Notes under the pieces: generated by a model
What the model was told of the DNA's origin: nothing
The model's input: only the letters and a program-made list of their open reading frames with translations
Database searches by the model: none
Position numbers and translations under genes: made by a program
Part shown: positions 15,901 to 24,315 of the stretch, one piece after another
Numbering within the stretch: the first letter of the stretch is position 1
Layout of the letters: every line of letters starts with the position of its first letter
DNA from: Paenisporosarcina sp. OV554
Lineage (GTDB): Bacteria; Bacillota; Bacilli; Bacillales_A; Planococcaceae
DNA: 64,000 nucleotides
Assembly: GCF_003058165.1 (NCBI RefSeq)
Contig: NZ_QBUC01000001.1
Span: 124,001 to 188,000 of the forward strand
Reading direction: 5' to 3'

Positions 15901-16668
15901 ATGTTAAAGATTGGATCATATGAATTCACGTCAAGGTTATTATTAGGGACTGGAAAATATCCTGATTTTGATATTCAAAAAGAAGCAGTAGCTGTTTCAG
16001 GAACAGAGATCTTAACGTTTTCAGTTCGCAGGATGAATATATTTGAACCAAGTTTACCTAATTTTTTAGAAAAATTAGACCTGAAAAAGTACATTTTACT
16101 GCCAAATACAGCAGGTGCAAAGACAGCAATTGAAGCGGTTCGAATTGCTAAATTAGCAAAGGCTTCTGGCCTTTGTGACATGGTTAAAGTTGAAGTGATT
16201 GGATGTCAAAAAACATTATTGCCTGATCCAATAGAAACATTAAAGGCATCAGAAGAACTGGTAAAAGAGGGGTTCATCGTATTACCCTATACTTCAGACG
16301 ATGTTCTATTAGCTAAACGATTAGAAGAAGTAGGCTGTCATGCTATTATGCCAGGTGCTTCACCTATTGGTTCTGGTCAAGGGATCATTAATCCATTAAA
16401 CCTTAGTTTTATAATCGAACAGACAAATTTGCCCGTAATCATTGATGCTGGAATCGGGACACCTTCCGATGCAGCCATCGCAATGGAGCTAGGAGCTGAT
16501 GGCGTGTTACTTAATACTGCTGTTTCTGGAGCAAATGATCCGGTAAAAATGGCATTGGCAATGAAGCTTGCGATTGAAGCAGGGAGACTAGGATTTGAAG
16601 CAGGTCGTATTCCGAAAAAGCGATACGCAACAGCAAGTAGTCCTTCTGAAAGGATGAGCTTTAGTTGA
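15901..16668 (+). CDS. thiG: Thiazole synthase ThiG
   Basis: A 255-residue TIM barrel that condenses DXP, dehydroglycine and ThiS-thiocarboxylate. Motifs: [35 protein letters not shown], the Schiff-base Lys in VKVEVIG (about residue 97), [13 protein letters not shown] and [11 protein letters not shown]. Two starts are possible (15895 and 15901); 15901 lies six bases after GGAGGCGG. The segment ILTFSV replaces the usual ILTVAV before RRMNIF, a mild difference. The stop overlaps the TTG of thiF. Confidence 0.96.
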   Translation: MLKIGSYEFTSRLLLGTGKYPDFDIQKEAVAVSGTEILTFSVRRMNIFEPSLPNFLEKLDLKKYILLPNTAGAKTAIEAVRIAKLAKASGLCDMVKVEVIGCQKTLLPDPIETLKASEELVKEGFIVLPYTSDDVLLAKRLEEVGCHAIMPGASPIGSGQGIINPLNLSFIIEQTNLPVIIDAGIGTPSDAAIAMELGADGVLLNTAVSGANDPVKMALAMKLAIEAGRLGFEAGRIPKKRYATASSPSERMSFS

Positions 16669-17684
16669 ATGACCGTTATTCACGACAAGAACTATTCGCT
16701 CCGATAGGGTCACAGGGACAAACGAAATTAAGAAAAAAACATGTGTTAGTGATCGGTGCTGGAGCACTAGGTACGGGGAGTGCCGAAGTGCTTGTTCGTG
16801 CAGGCATTGGGAAATTGACTATTGTGGATCGGGACTACGTGGAGTGGAGTAATCTTCAACGTCAACAGCTTTATACGGAAAGGGATGCGAATCTACGCAT
16901 CCCTAAAGCCGTAGCTACTAAAGAACGATTAACACTCATAAATTCAAAGGTAGATATTGAGTCCCATGTAATGGATGTTTCGGTAGAGGAAATGGAACAG
17001 CTTGTTAAAGATGTGGATCTAATCATGGATGCAACTGATAATTTTGATATCCGAATGATTATTAATGACATTTCCCAGAAGTATCAGATTCCCTGGATAT
17101 ATGGTGCGTGTGTTGGGAGTTATGGGATTACCTGTACTGTCCTTCCAGGAGAAACCCCTTGTTTAAATTGTTTGCTTGAAACTGTGCCAATGGGTGGGGT
17201 TACTTGTGATACAGCCGGGATTATTAGTCCTGCCGTTCAAATGGTCGTTTCTTATCAAACTACAGAAGCATTAAAACTATTGGTTGAAGATTATCATGCA
17301 TTAAGAAAAAAGCTTATTTCATTTGATTTATGGAAAAATCATTTTGCTGCCATTAACGTCGAACAGATGAAGAATGTAAGTTGTTTATCGTGCGGTCCAA
17401 ATCCTACGTATCCGTATTTAGCTTTTTCAAACCAAACAAAAACAGCCGTATTATGTGGAAGAAATACCGTTCAAGTCAGACCTTCTAAACCAATGGATAG
17501 GAATTTAGAAAGTTTGGCTAAGATTCTTTCGGGACAAGGTGGGAAGATTTCACAAAATCCATACTTGCTGTCTTTTTCAATTGGTAATCACCGACTGGTT
17601 ATTTTCAAGGATGGACGGGTATTAATCCATGGAACAAAAGACATTGCTGAGGCTAAAACTTTATATCATCGCTATATGGGATGA
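16665..17684 (+). CDS. thiF: ThiS adenylyltransferase ThiF (HesA/MoeB/ThiF family)
   Basis: A 339-residue E1-like enzyme that adenylates the ThiS C terminus. It begins [12 protein letters not shown], has the ATP-binding [19 protein letters not shown] (residues about 28-46), [23 protein letters not shown] and a zinc site from CLNC (about 166) and CLSC (about 241). The C-terminal 80 residues form the short rhodanese-less tail of Bacillus ThiF. Start is TTG at 16665 in a TTGA overlap with the thiG stop, eight bases after AAAGGATG. No thiD, thiE or thiM follows. Confidence 0.94.
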   Translation: MNDRYSRQELFAPIGSQGQTKLRKKHVLVIGAGALGTGSAEVLVRAGIGKLTIVDRDYVEWSNLQRQQLYTERDANLRIPKAVATKERLTLINSKVDIESHVMDVSVEEMEQLVKDVDLIMDATDNFDIRMIINDISQKYQIPWIYGACVGSYGITCTVLPGETPCLNCLLETVPMGGVTCDTAGIISPAVQMVVSYQTTEALKLLVEDYHALRKKLISFDLWKNHFAAINVEQMKNVSCLSCGPNPTYPYLAFSNQTKTAVLCGRNTVQVRPSKPMDRNLESLAKILSGQGGKISQNPYLLSFSIGNHRLVIFKDGRVLIHGTKDIAEAKTLYHRYMG

Positions 17685-17763
17685 TATTTGCTTTGCTGAC
17701 TAGGTCTTTCTCTTTACTTTTTTGATTATTCGTAATTTTAAGTTTGACATGAAATTAAAGCGA

Positions 17764-17788
17764 GAACGTCCACGCTGGCGTTTTTTTT
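17764..17788 (+). terminator. Hairpin after thiF
   Basis: GAACGTCC...GGCGTT stem with T8, about 80 bases after the thiF stop. It is the first of four near-identical GAACGTCC hairpins in the window (others at 18063, 29704 and 30010), two flanking each 66-residue gene. Confidence 0.6.
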
Positions 17789-17847
17789 ACCTAAATAAAA
17801 TTGATCCTCTTACGTAGAATAGTAGATAATAGGGGGCGGAAAAAGTA

Positions 17848-18048
17848 GTGAAGATGATTTTTAAATTTAATAATGGTGATCAAGTTTCTGTACCTGTTGC
17901 AGACCATAGCTCAGGATATTGGGATGTAGTCGTTCATTTAAAAGCAATTAATGAAAAAGATTCACCAATCGAAATTGTATTGGATAATGGAGAAACATAT
18001 GTAAGTAGTGGTAAAGAACTGGTTTCAGTTGAATTGAAGTTCAAATAA
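17848..18048 (+). CDS. 66-residue phage-cassette protein, copy 1
   Basis: A GTG at 17848 after GGGGGCGG (or ATG at 17854) opens a 66-residue protein: KMIFKFNNGDQVSVPVADH at the start, a central LKAINEKDSPIEIVLDNGETY and SSGKEL...ELKFK at the end. It is a close paralogue of the gene at 29795, which sits inside the prophage remnant just before the holin. No family name is known to me. Beta-strand-rich pattern and phage lysis-cassette context of copy 2 suggest a phage origin for this one too. Confidence 0.75.
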   Translation: MKMIFKFNNGDQVSVPVADHSSGYWDVVVHLKAINEKDSPIEIVLDNGETYVSSGKELVSVELKFK

Positions 18049-18062
18049 ATATGATAAAATTC

Positions 18063-18090
18063 AGAACGTCCACTCGGGCGTTCTTTTTTG
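18063..18090 (+). terminator. Terminator after 66-residue gene, copy 1
   Basis: GAACGTCC / GGGCGTTC hairpin with a T6 tail, 14 bases after the stop. Confidence 0.8.
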
Positions 18091-18114
18091 TTTTCCTTAG
18101 AATGAGGTGAGAGG

Positions 18115-18301
18115 ATGGCAGATGGTATACGTGAAACGTATGAAAAGATACATCAAAAAGATGAATTACTGCACCAATAGGTACTCCCAGGTTAAAGAAT
18201 TCACAAAAGAACTCACTTCTGTTCGTCATGCTCAAAGTAGATTGGAACTACCTGAAAGAAAGATGGAGAAAGAACTCGTGCTTTACTCGAAAGATTCGTA
18301 G
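18115..18301 (+). pseudogene. Degraded small phage-type gene
   Basis: An ATG at 18115 preceded by GAGGTGAGAGG starts a 21-codon frame (MADGIRETYEKIHQKDELLHQ minus one residue if cut to 20) that stops at 18180; a coiled-coil-like charged frame continues to 18301 in another phase. The place, right after the 66-residue gene and its terminator, is where the holin stands in the second cassette (30073), so this may be a wrecked lysis-cassette gene of XhlA type. Homology is not demonstrated. Confidence 0.35.
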
Positions 18302-18509
18302 ACTTTTTTCGTTTTGAATATAAGTCATCAAGATTAAATATCCAACCCAAGAGACTCCAATTCATCTATATAGCAAGAATAGGATAAGTTTCTACTGATA
18401 CCTATAAAATAAATTAACATTTCTTAAGAAAAATTCGTTTTACCCTGTAGCCCTATCAATATCTAATTCTTTTCATATTCTAGCAAAAGATAGGAAAGGA
18501 GGGAATAAG

Positions 18510-18674
18510 ATGTCTGAAATAACTGGTGGAACTGGATCGAGCTTTGCGTTAATTGTTGTATTATTTATCCTACTAATAATTATCGGAGCTTCCTTTGTTG
18601 GAAACGTCGGTGGTGGTGGTAACTATGGTGGTGGCTGTGGCCACGGCTGTGGCTATGGTGGTGGAGGTTATTAG
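18510..18674 (+). CDS. YjcZ-family sporulation peptide
   Basis: A 54-residue peptide: short polar head MSEITGGTGSS, the family core FALIVVLFILLIIIGASF (one membrane helix) and a glycine-rich tail with two Cys and two His (GGGCGHGCGYGGGGY). This is the YjcZ/YhcZ-type small sporulation protein pattern common in Bacillales. Start ATG follows AAAGGAGGG. It lies isolated in the mosaic region; a broken relative is at 8155. The Gly/Cys/His tail is longer than in B. subtilis YjcZ. Confidence 0.88.
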   Translation: MSEITGGTGSSFALIVVLFILLIIIGASFVGNVGGGGNYGGGCGHGCGYGGGGY

Positions 18675-18700
18675 ACCTTATAAGGTAATTAAGTAATCGC

Positions 18701-18740
18701 AAATAAAAGAGCTTGGATTTTCATGCTCTTTTATTTGTTT
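18701..18740 (+). terminator. Terminator after the yjcZ-like gene
   Basis: AAATAAAAGAGC / GCTCTTTTATTT perfect stem with a 12-base loop, 26 bases after the stop. Confidence 0.85.
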
Positions 18741-18742
18741 TC

Positions 18743-19960
18743 TTTTACTACCTAAGCAAATCTTTATCTAAATTTCTTTAGGCGTTCTCATCACGTTTCT
18801 GTTTCATAATAGTAAGAGCCCTTTTTACGAGACGTAATCAGGTTTAAACTAATATGATTTTAGTGTAATTTACCTTGATATATAAGTTTCCCCTACGAAA
18901 AGAGAACCCGTTACAATTGTTGTTGATGCATTATCGCCATATTTTTATAGAAAGTCCAACGGATTCTTAATATTTAGAGAAGAAATAAAAACTATACTCT
19001 CCTACGTTTTTGTTGACGTTTATTATGTTGATTGAATGTTTTTACATTTGACAAGTCAGCTTGTTTTTCTAATCTTTCTTAATTTCTTAAGTCAGTGTCA
19101 TTATCTACATCCATGAAAATTTCATTTTTTGAGTCAGTATCGTTGTCTAAAGAAATGCGAAATTCTAATTGATTGTTCCCATCCGAACTTGTTACCCCAA
19201 ACTCTAGTCACATTTTTCACCTCTTCTGTTTATAGTTTATTCACAAAAAAATAAAAACATAGACATATGGCCTGCGTTCCTTCAAGACTCTGTTAAGTGC
19301 CGGAGAAATCATTCATATAGCGAAAAACAATCAATTTGTGGGATAACACACGTCAGCTGGGGATGTGGATTTGGCACCATTGATCAAGTAGAAAAACGAT
19401 CGGGTGATGAATCTTCTAAACTCAAAATATCTTGATCAAATTGATGACTACGGCTTTGAATTAAAAGACGTTGCCAAATTCGCGGACGAAAAACAACTTA
19501 CGAAATAATACATAAAAGCTTTGAATGGCGGCTGCACGATAACTCCTATCAAAGAAACAATCACTTTGAAGTAGCACTAACGGGGGCGCTTCTCTCTAAA
19601 AATCTCGATAACTACGATAGTAAGGCTTTGCCCACATGCCGTAAGTTCCTGATCTTTTCTTGACGAAAGAACGAGCAGGAAAGAGCAATGGGGCTGCACG
19701 CGATATATATTTCGATGGCAGTAGAAGACGTATTTATGTAGGAATACGATGTCTTTGAAGTACATGTGCATGTAGAGCCAAATTATATAGAACGTGATCA
19801 ATTGGAGAGTGGTTGTTTAAGTGGCGATTTGCGAAACAATCCAAAATCGTTCAATGCAAAGATCCCAAACATGGGTCTTAGTCTAAGCCACCTCATTAAT
19901 TCTACATAGCCTATACTGGACCCTATGAAGGGAGTTGAAAAGTGACAAATTCATGGTTTT
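18743..19960. other. 1.2 kb without an intact gene, decayed sequence
   Basis: Only short broken frames are present. On the minus strand near 19205-19085 a ribosome site GAGGTG is followed by ATG TGA and then a 40-codon frame containing LEFRISLDNDTDS, which looks like a killed small gene. Plus-strand frames around 19270-19440 and 19395-19508 (one contains SKYLDQIDDYGFELKDVAKF) are also interrupted. GC content and codon texture vary along the stretch. I see no RNA gene or mobile element that can be named. Confidence 0.5.
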
Positions 19961-19966
19961 TAAAAA

Positions 19967-19994
19967 AAGTTAACTAGTAAGAACTAGTTAACTT
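19967..19994 (-). terminator. Terminator downstream of the CotG-like gene
   Basis: Perfect inverted repeat AAGTTAACTAGT / ACTAGTTAACTT with a 4-base loop; on the minus strand it is followed by a T7 run, 84 bases after the stop at 20078. Confidence 0.75.
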
Positions 19995-20077
19995 TATAAT
20001 TTTGAAACACTCCATAGTTCTTTAAAGAACATAAAGTGAGATAATCTTCAGATAGCGAAAAATCGCCCCGAAGTTTT

Positions 20078-20437
20078 TTAAAATAACAAGTCATTCCAAA
20101 AGTTCTTTCTAGAGCATCGTCGGTTACGCGAAGTGCAGCGATTTCGGTTCCGTGAAGTGCAGCGATTTCTGCTCGTGCGGCGTCGGTTACGCGAAGTGAA
20201 CAGATTTCTGCTCGTACGTCGTCGGTTACGCGAAGTGAACAGATTTCTGCTTGTGCGACGTTGGTTCCTCGAAGTGCAACGATTTCTGCTCGTACGCCGT
20301 TGGTTCCGCGAAGTCCGGCGTCTCCTGCTCGTGCATCGTTTGTTACAAAAAGGATCCTGGAACAAGAAGAACCATAACCCTCTGCTGTTAGACAGTTCGA
20401 CTGCATTTTGTATACCGTCAAAAGTAAAACATGACAT
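20078..20437 (-). CDS. Diverged CotG-like spore coat protein with 13-residue repeats
   Basis: ATG at 20437 follows AAAGGAGGTGGG. The 119-residue product has a 35-residue head whose spacing matches the CotG head (AV-x6-GL-x3-L-x-Q-x-P-x3-KR: here AVELSNSRGLWFFLFQDP then CNKR), and then about four 13-residue repeats of the type NRRRTSRN(LF/RC)TSR plus partial ones. CotG of B. subtilis also has 13-residue repeats, but with His/Lys/Ser. It is divergent from cotH, as cotG is in B. subtilis. Arg and Ser/Thr replace Lys and Ser. The 39-bp DNA repeat keeps a second, overlapping frame open from 20445 to 19984; the ribosome site and head homology favour the frame given. Confidence 0.7.
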   Translation of the reverse strand: MSCFTFDGIQNAVELSNSRGLWFFLFQDPFCNKRCTSRRRRTSRNQRRTSRNRCTSRNQRRTSRNLFTSRNRRRTSRNLFTSRNRRRTSRNRCTSRNRNRCTSRNRRCSRKNFWNDLLF

Positions 20438-20682
20438 ATTCCCACCTCCTTTCAACTTTATTAGAGGAAGAAGGTAGATCAATATCTCTTTTTCAAAAAA
20501 AATCAAACTCGTGCTGATGCACAGTTTTTTCCTCTTTCTCATATAGTAAGATACGAAATTGTACTAAAAATGGTAGAGACAAACGCATACTATTTAAAAA
20601 TAAAATATAATTTCGTATCTTTTCGTGGCATCTTTCATTTTTGTTTCATACGAATATTATAAAAATGAAAGGAAGAATTCGC

Positions 20683-21774
20683 GTGGATAATGGCATGAAA
20701 ATACCTGAATATCAGCTTTTTATTCATCCTATCGATTTAAGTGAACTTCGGAAAGATATTTGGATAGATGATCCTGTTTCCGCGAAGCTCACGATAAACA
20801 AAAAGAAATTAGATATCGATATTGCGTATCGTGGCTCCCATATCCGGGATTTTCGAAAGAAGTCGTATCACATTTCGTTTTATAAACCAAGTACGTATAG
20901 AAATGCCAAAGAAATTCATATCAACGCAGAATTTAAAGATCCTTCTCTATTAAGAAATAAATTATCGCTCGATTTTTTCAATGAAATAGGGTGCTTATCG
21001 CCAAAGTCTCGATTTGTATATATGAAATTGAATGGGAAAAATGAGGGGCTTTATTTGGAATTAGAATCAGTGGATGAGTATTTCCTTGCGAATCGACAAC
21101 TACCGAAAGGACCGATATTTTATGCGGTTGACGGCGATGCTAACTTTTCGTTAATGAGTGATCTTGATAAAGAAGTAAAAAAATCACTTAAGTTTGGCTA
21201 TGAACAAAAATATGGGACAGAACAAGATGAAATTCATTTACAAGAAATGATTATTAAAATTAATACCATTTCAAAAGCTGAATTTGAAAATGAAATTGTG
21301 AAATACCTCAATGTTGATCAGTATCTCCGCTGGTTGGCTGGCGTTGTTTGCACCCAAAATTTCGATGGTTTTGTTCATAATTACGCACTATATCAGAATA
21401 GCGAAACAAGGCTATTCGAAGTCATCCCATGGGATTACGATGCAACATGGGGAAGAGATGTAAACGGGGAAGTGATGGAGGAAGACTATTTACGAATCGA
21501 AGGATTTAATACGCTAACCGCAAGGATTCTCGACGTGAAAACATTTCGGCGTCAATACAAAAACTTGCTAGAAGTTATTCTAAACAACCAATTTAATGTA
21601 GACTATTTGAAACAGAAAATACAAGGTCTGCATGATTTGATTAGGCCTTATATTCAAAAAGATCCTTATAAAAAAGACGATATCCATTTATTTGATAAAG
21701 AACCGGAGTATATAATGGATTTTATTGAAGCACGGGCAAAGTATATAAAAGGGAAATTAGATACATTAGATTAA
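20683..21774 (+). CDS. cotH: Spore coat protein kinase CotH
   Basis: A 363-residue atypical kinase that phosphorylates coat proteins such as CotG and CotB. Conserved CotH blocks: DIAYRGSHIRDFRKKSYHISF, RNKLSLDFFNEIG, the nucleotide-site Glu in GLYLELESVDEYFL, YAVDGDANFSLMSDL, RWLAGVV, the GFVHNYALY catalytic-loop equivalent and EVIPWDYDATWGRD with the metal-binding Asp pair. The GTG at 20683, seven bases after AAAGGAAG, gives an N terminus (MDNGMKIPEYQLFIHP) matching B. subtilis; the frame extends to 20641 without a ribosome site. It is back to back with the CotG-like gene across about 245 bases. Confidence 0.93.
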   Translation: MDNGMKIPEYQLFIHPIDLSELRKDIWIDDPVSAKLTINKKKLDIDIAYRGSHIRDFRKKSYHISFYKPSTYRNAKEIHINAEFKDPSLLRNKLSLDFFNEIGCLSPKSRFVYMKLNGKNEGLYLELESVDEYFLANRQLPKGPIFYAVDGDANFSLMSDLDKEVKKSLKFGYEQKYGTEQDEIHLQEMIIKINTISKAEFENEIVKYLNVDQYLRWLAGVVCTQNFDGFVHNYALYQNSETRLFEVIPWDYDATWGRDVNGEVMEEDYLRIEGFNTLTARILDVKTFRRQYKNLLEVILNNQFNVDYLKQKIQGLHDLIRPYIQKDPYKKDDIHLFDKEPEYIMDFIEARAKYIKGKLDTLD

Positions 21775-21822
21775 GCTGTTGCACCCATTTTACGAACCCC
21801 CCTTTCCATTTAGTAAGGGGGT

Positions 21823-21978
21823 AAAGCCTATCGATTCCAATACGAAGAAGTAGGTAACGTCAAAACAAATATAGCACCTAATGGAACAGGAGCTCAGTTC
21901 ATTTATGATGAACGTTATTTGGTCAAACAATCAATCACTCAACAGCAAAAGAAAGAAACACAAAATAAAGCTAATTAA
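21823..21978 (+). pseudogene. Orphan C-terminal protein fragment, unknown
   Basis: An open frame with no start reads YRFQYEEVGNVKTNIAPN, GTGAQFIYDERYLVKQ and a Gln/Lys-rich end before TAA at 21976-21978. It has natural protein composition and looks like the tail of a lost gene. A weak hairpin AGCAT/ATGCT with T5 (22007-22033) follows. No family recognised. Confidence 0.35.
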
Positions 21979-22065
21979 AAAAACAAAGTAAGGAAGTAAT
22001 ACCATTAGCATGCTCATCTGAATATGCTTTTTGTTTTGGAACCATATTTTTGTTAAACAAAAAAA

Positions 22066-22226
22066 CATCACTTCCGAAGAGATGATGCTTACATACTAAT
22101 TTGAACTCATTTAAATCAGCTTAACTAGTTTGTTTCTGGAGTATTAATTTGACAGGGTGGAGGTCGCTGGTTCGAGCTTTAGGAACAAAGGTTTCTCCCC
22201 CAGTCGGGATCATTGGGTGCCAAACC
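22066..22226 (+). repeat. Scrambled, inverted tRNA-Val(GAC) fragment with trailer pieces
   Basis: From 22149 the plus strand carries the tRNA-Val anticodon-loop and T-arm sequence (TTGACAGGGTGGAGGTCGCT and on to TTCGAGC), then a 22-base insertion equal to part of the tRNA trailer hairpin (TTTAGGAACAAAGGTTTCTC), then the rest of the T stem, acceptor and trailer (CCAGTCGGGATCATTGGGTG). A trailer hairpin in opposite orientation (CATCACTTCCGAAGAGATGATG) lies at 22069. It cannot fold as a tRNA. It is interpreted as a rearranged attachment site. Confidence 0.75.
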
Positions 22227-22328
22227 TTAGGAAACAAGAGAGTGAACAGGTGGTCTGTATTACTCTTTTGATTGGTACAATATATAACAATTTAAAATTT
22301 TTGTTGAGGTTGAAATTAGGTAAAATTC

Positions 22329-22985
22329 CTAAATACGTTTAGTTTCAGATACAATGGAACGTATGCTCTTAGCAATCAAAAATTGTGCGGTGTAATAAGT
22401 CGTCATAATAAGGATTCCTGAATACGGAATATCGGAAACAAACATATTCCAGGACAAAATGGAATCGGAAATGACAAACAAAATACTTCCAACAATCGCC
22501 CATTTGTTGCCTGTAATGATTGCAGACCATGCCATCAAAGAAATGACGATGATATAAAACACGACGGGTAATACTAATGTATCGTTGCCATCAAGAGTTA
22601 GAGCAGTGATGATTTCTTTACCGAATAAGAAACCGTATATCGCAATCGGTACGATGGTTGAAAAATGGATTTTTGAAAAGTTCCATCTACACAAAAATCC
22701 CGCAAAATAAAACAGGTGTCCAATCAGAAAAGCGGATAAACCAACGACAAACCAGACGGCGAGTAAGCCGTCTCCGAGCATGCAAGAAAATAGACCGATT
22801 AACAGAAGCCAATGTGTAAGCAATTTCTTAGCAGGCGCTTGTAAATAGGCATAGTAAATAATCAGCCACATTGGAATTAATTTAAACAAGAGCTTAACAG
22901 CAAATGGATCTTTAGGAATGATGAAAATGTAGAGAACGCTCATGAATAGAATGAGCACTGGCAACCAATATTTTTTAAGTGTCAT
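22329..22985 (-). CDS. YhhN-family membrane protein (lysoplasmalogenase-like)
   Basis: A 218-residue integral membrane protein with about seven to eight helices and the YhhN/TMEM86 pattern: KLIPMWLIIYYA, the acidic motif LIGLFSCMLGDGLLA, FLIGHLFYFAGF with its His, and the late ILFVISDSILSWNMF. TMEM86B members hydrolyse the vinyl-ether bond of lysoplasmalogen; bacterial substrate is uncertain. Start ATG at 22985 follows GGAGGAAG. It is followed on the minus strand by no obvious terminator and is preceded by a dead GGDEF gene. Confidence 0.9.
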   Translation of the reverse strand: MTLKKYWLPVLILFMSVLYIFIIPKDPFAVKLLFKLIPMWLIIYYAYLQAPAKKLLTHWLLLIGLFSCMLGDGLLAVWFVVGLSAFLIGHLFYFAGFLCRWNFSKIHFSTIVPIAIYGFLFGKEIITALTLDGNDTLVLPVVFYIIVISLMAWSAIITGNKWAIVGSILFVISDSILSWNMFVSDIPYSGILIMTTYYTAQFLIAKSIRSIVSETKRI

Positions 22986-23024
22986 GACTTCCTCCAAGAT
23001 TAAATTAATTAACTAGCAATTCTA

Positions 23025-23358
23025 TCAAGTATTCAGTAATGTATTCTTCAACCAATCTACGATTTCCTCTTTTATATTATGCATACTATCTGAGTTTCGA
23101 ACTCCACCTAGACATGATGAACGTAGTATCACTGTATCCTCTTTAACCACGCAGCCTTGAATTAGCTGGGCAACCTCAATCAATAATTGATCACCTAAGG
23201 TATGTCCTAACGTGTCATTTATGTACTTAAAACGGCCCAAATCGATAAACATGATGCTTATTTTCATTTGCCAGATTAAGTGCTTGAGTGGGGCGGTCAT
23301 TTAATAAATGACGATTCGCCAACCCTGTCAAAGGGTCACGATAAACAATGACTTTATT
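23025..23358 (-). pseudogene. Degenerate GGDEF (diguanylate cyclase) fragment
   Basis: Two frames joined by a frameshift near 23270-23280 give DPLTGLANRHLLNDR, ANENK, then IMFIDLGRFKYINDTLGHT, GDQLLIEVAQ. These are typical GGDEF-domain landmarks, but the active-site loop is corrupted (LRSSCLGGVRNSDS where RLGGDEF is expected) and the N-terminal sensory part and true C terminus are missing. It cannot be a working cyclase. Confidence 0.8.
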
Positions 23359-23369
23359 CTTCAAGAGGA

Positions 23370-24300
23370 AGAAGTTTCAGGGATTGTGAAAGTTGAATTG
23401 AACTATTTTTTTGAACTTTGGTAAGGGGAAAGAGAAACAATTAAATTAAAAGGTTTTGAAAAAAAATATAGATGGAAATAAAAGTTTAATTGATGAGAAT
23501 GTAGGAAAAAGTAAATTCGTACTTCACCAAATTTGATTTTATAAAACAGTTATTCAAAAAATAAGAAAACATATTAAATTGAACTAATAATATGCAAATA
23601 ACCAGTTCAGCTAACGAGGTAGCGGTATATCGGTATCAGAAGCGATGAGATAGTCGATAGCCTTCGAGACTTTAAGTTGTAAGCGAAGCGGCTACTGCTC
23701 GAGTTGATACGCAGTGAATAAGAATAGAATGAGAGTCGTAGAAGCGGATCAGGTGAACGTATAGCCTAGTCGCTTCTTACTGCTCTTTTTGTCGTGCTGC
23801 TGCATCAGTCTGAGCGCAGTATAAGCGCCTGGGAGCTGCGGAAAGATTCGAACGATACTAAATATACGTCAGCAGTATTCGGAGACTATTACGCAGTGGA
23901 ATCAGAGAGGAATATTCGTTATAACATAATGTCAATATATCGATATTATAAAATGCTTACATTGGATTTACACTCTATTAATATTTATCACTTACCATTA
24001 AGCAGAAAAGCAAATTTGATTCTGAAGGGAGCCTTAAAATAATGTTCGGCCGTTTGTAAAAAAGTTGCACTGTTTATAAAAAAGATTGATTAGAATACAG
24101 TACATATTTTATAAGAACATTATCAATGTTTTTTGATCGAACTTTATTAAAATGTGGTCAACATGAGAGGATTAAAGGATTTGATCAATCTTTTTTCAAA
24201 AAATAAACTACGTCGTATTGATAAATAATCGTTCATAGCGTGTTTTTAATCAAAATTTTTTTACAAGGCAACAAAGGGAGAGAGAAAAAATAAAAAAAAA
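23370..24300. other. About 930 bases without an intact gene
   Basis: A central block (about 23590-23930) is clearly richer in G+C than its AT-rich flanks and holds only short broken frames, one of which (23794-24042) includes SISAWELRKDSNDTKYTS. It looks like a piece of foreign DNA. The last 250 bases are AT-rich leader of the metallophosphoesterase gene; no clear promoter hexamers could be fixed. Confidence 0.45.
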
Positions 24301-24315
24301 TCAAGGGAGATGTTT

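Noticed and set aside
19085-19205. A selenoprotein-like small gene (ATG followed by TGA after a good ribosome site)
   Set aside because: No Cys homologue or SECIS-like hairpin is apparent. A decayed gene is the simpler reading.
19984-20445. Alternative 153-codon minus-strand frame over the CotG-like gene, with amphipathic 13-residue repeats
   Set aside because: It has no start with a ribosome site. The 39-bp repeat keeps all frames in register, and the other frame has the GGAGGTGGG site, CotG-like head spacing and cotH context. Not fully excluded.
22149-22226. A second functional tRNA-Val gene
   Set aside because: It lacks the acceptor 5' strand and D arm, and a 22-base insertion disrupts the T arm.
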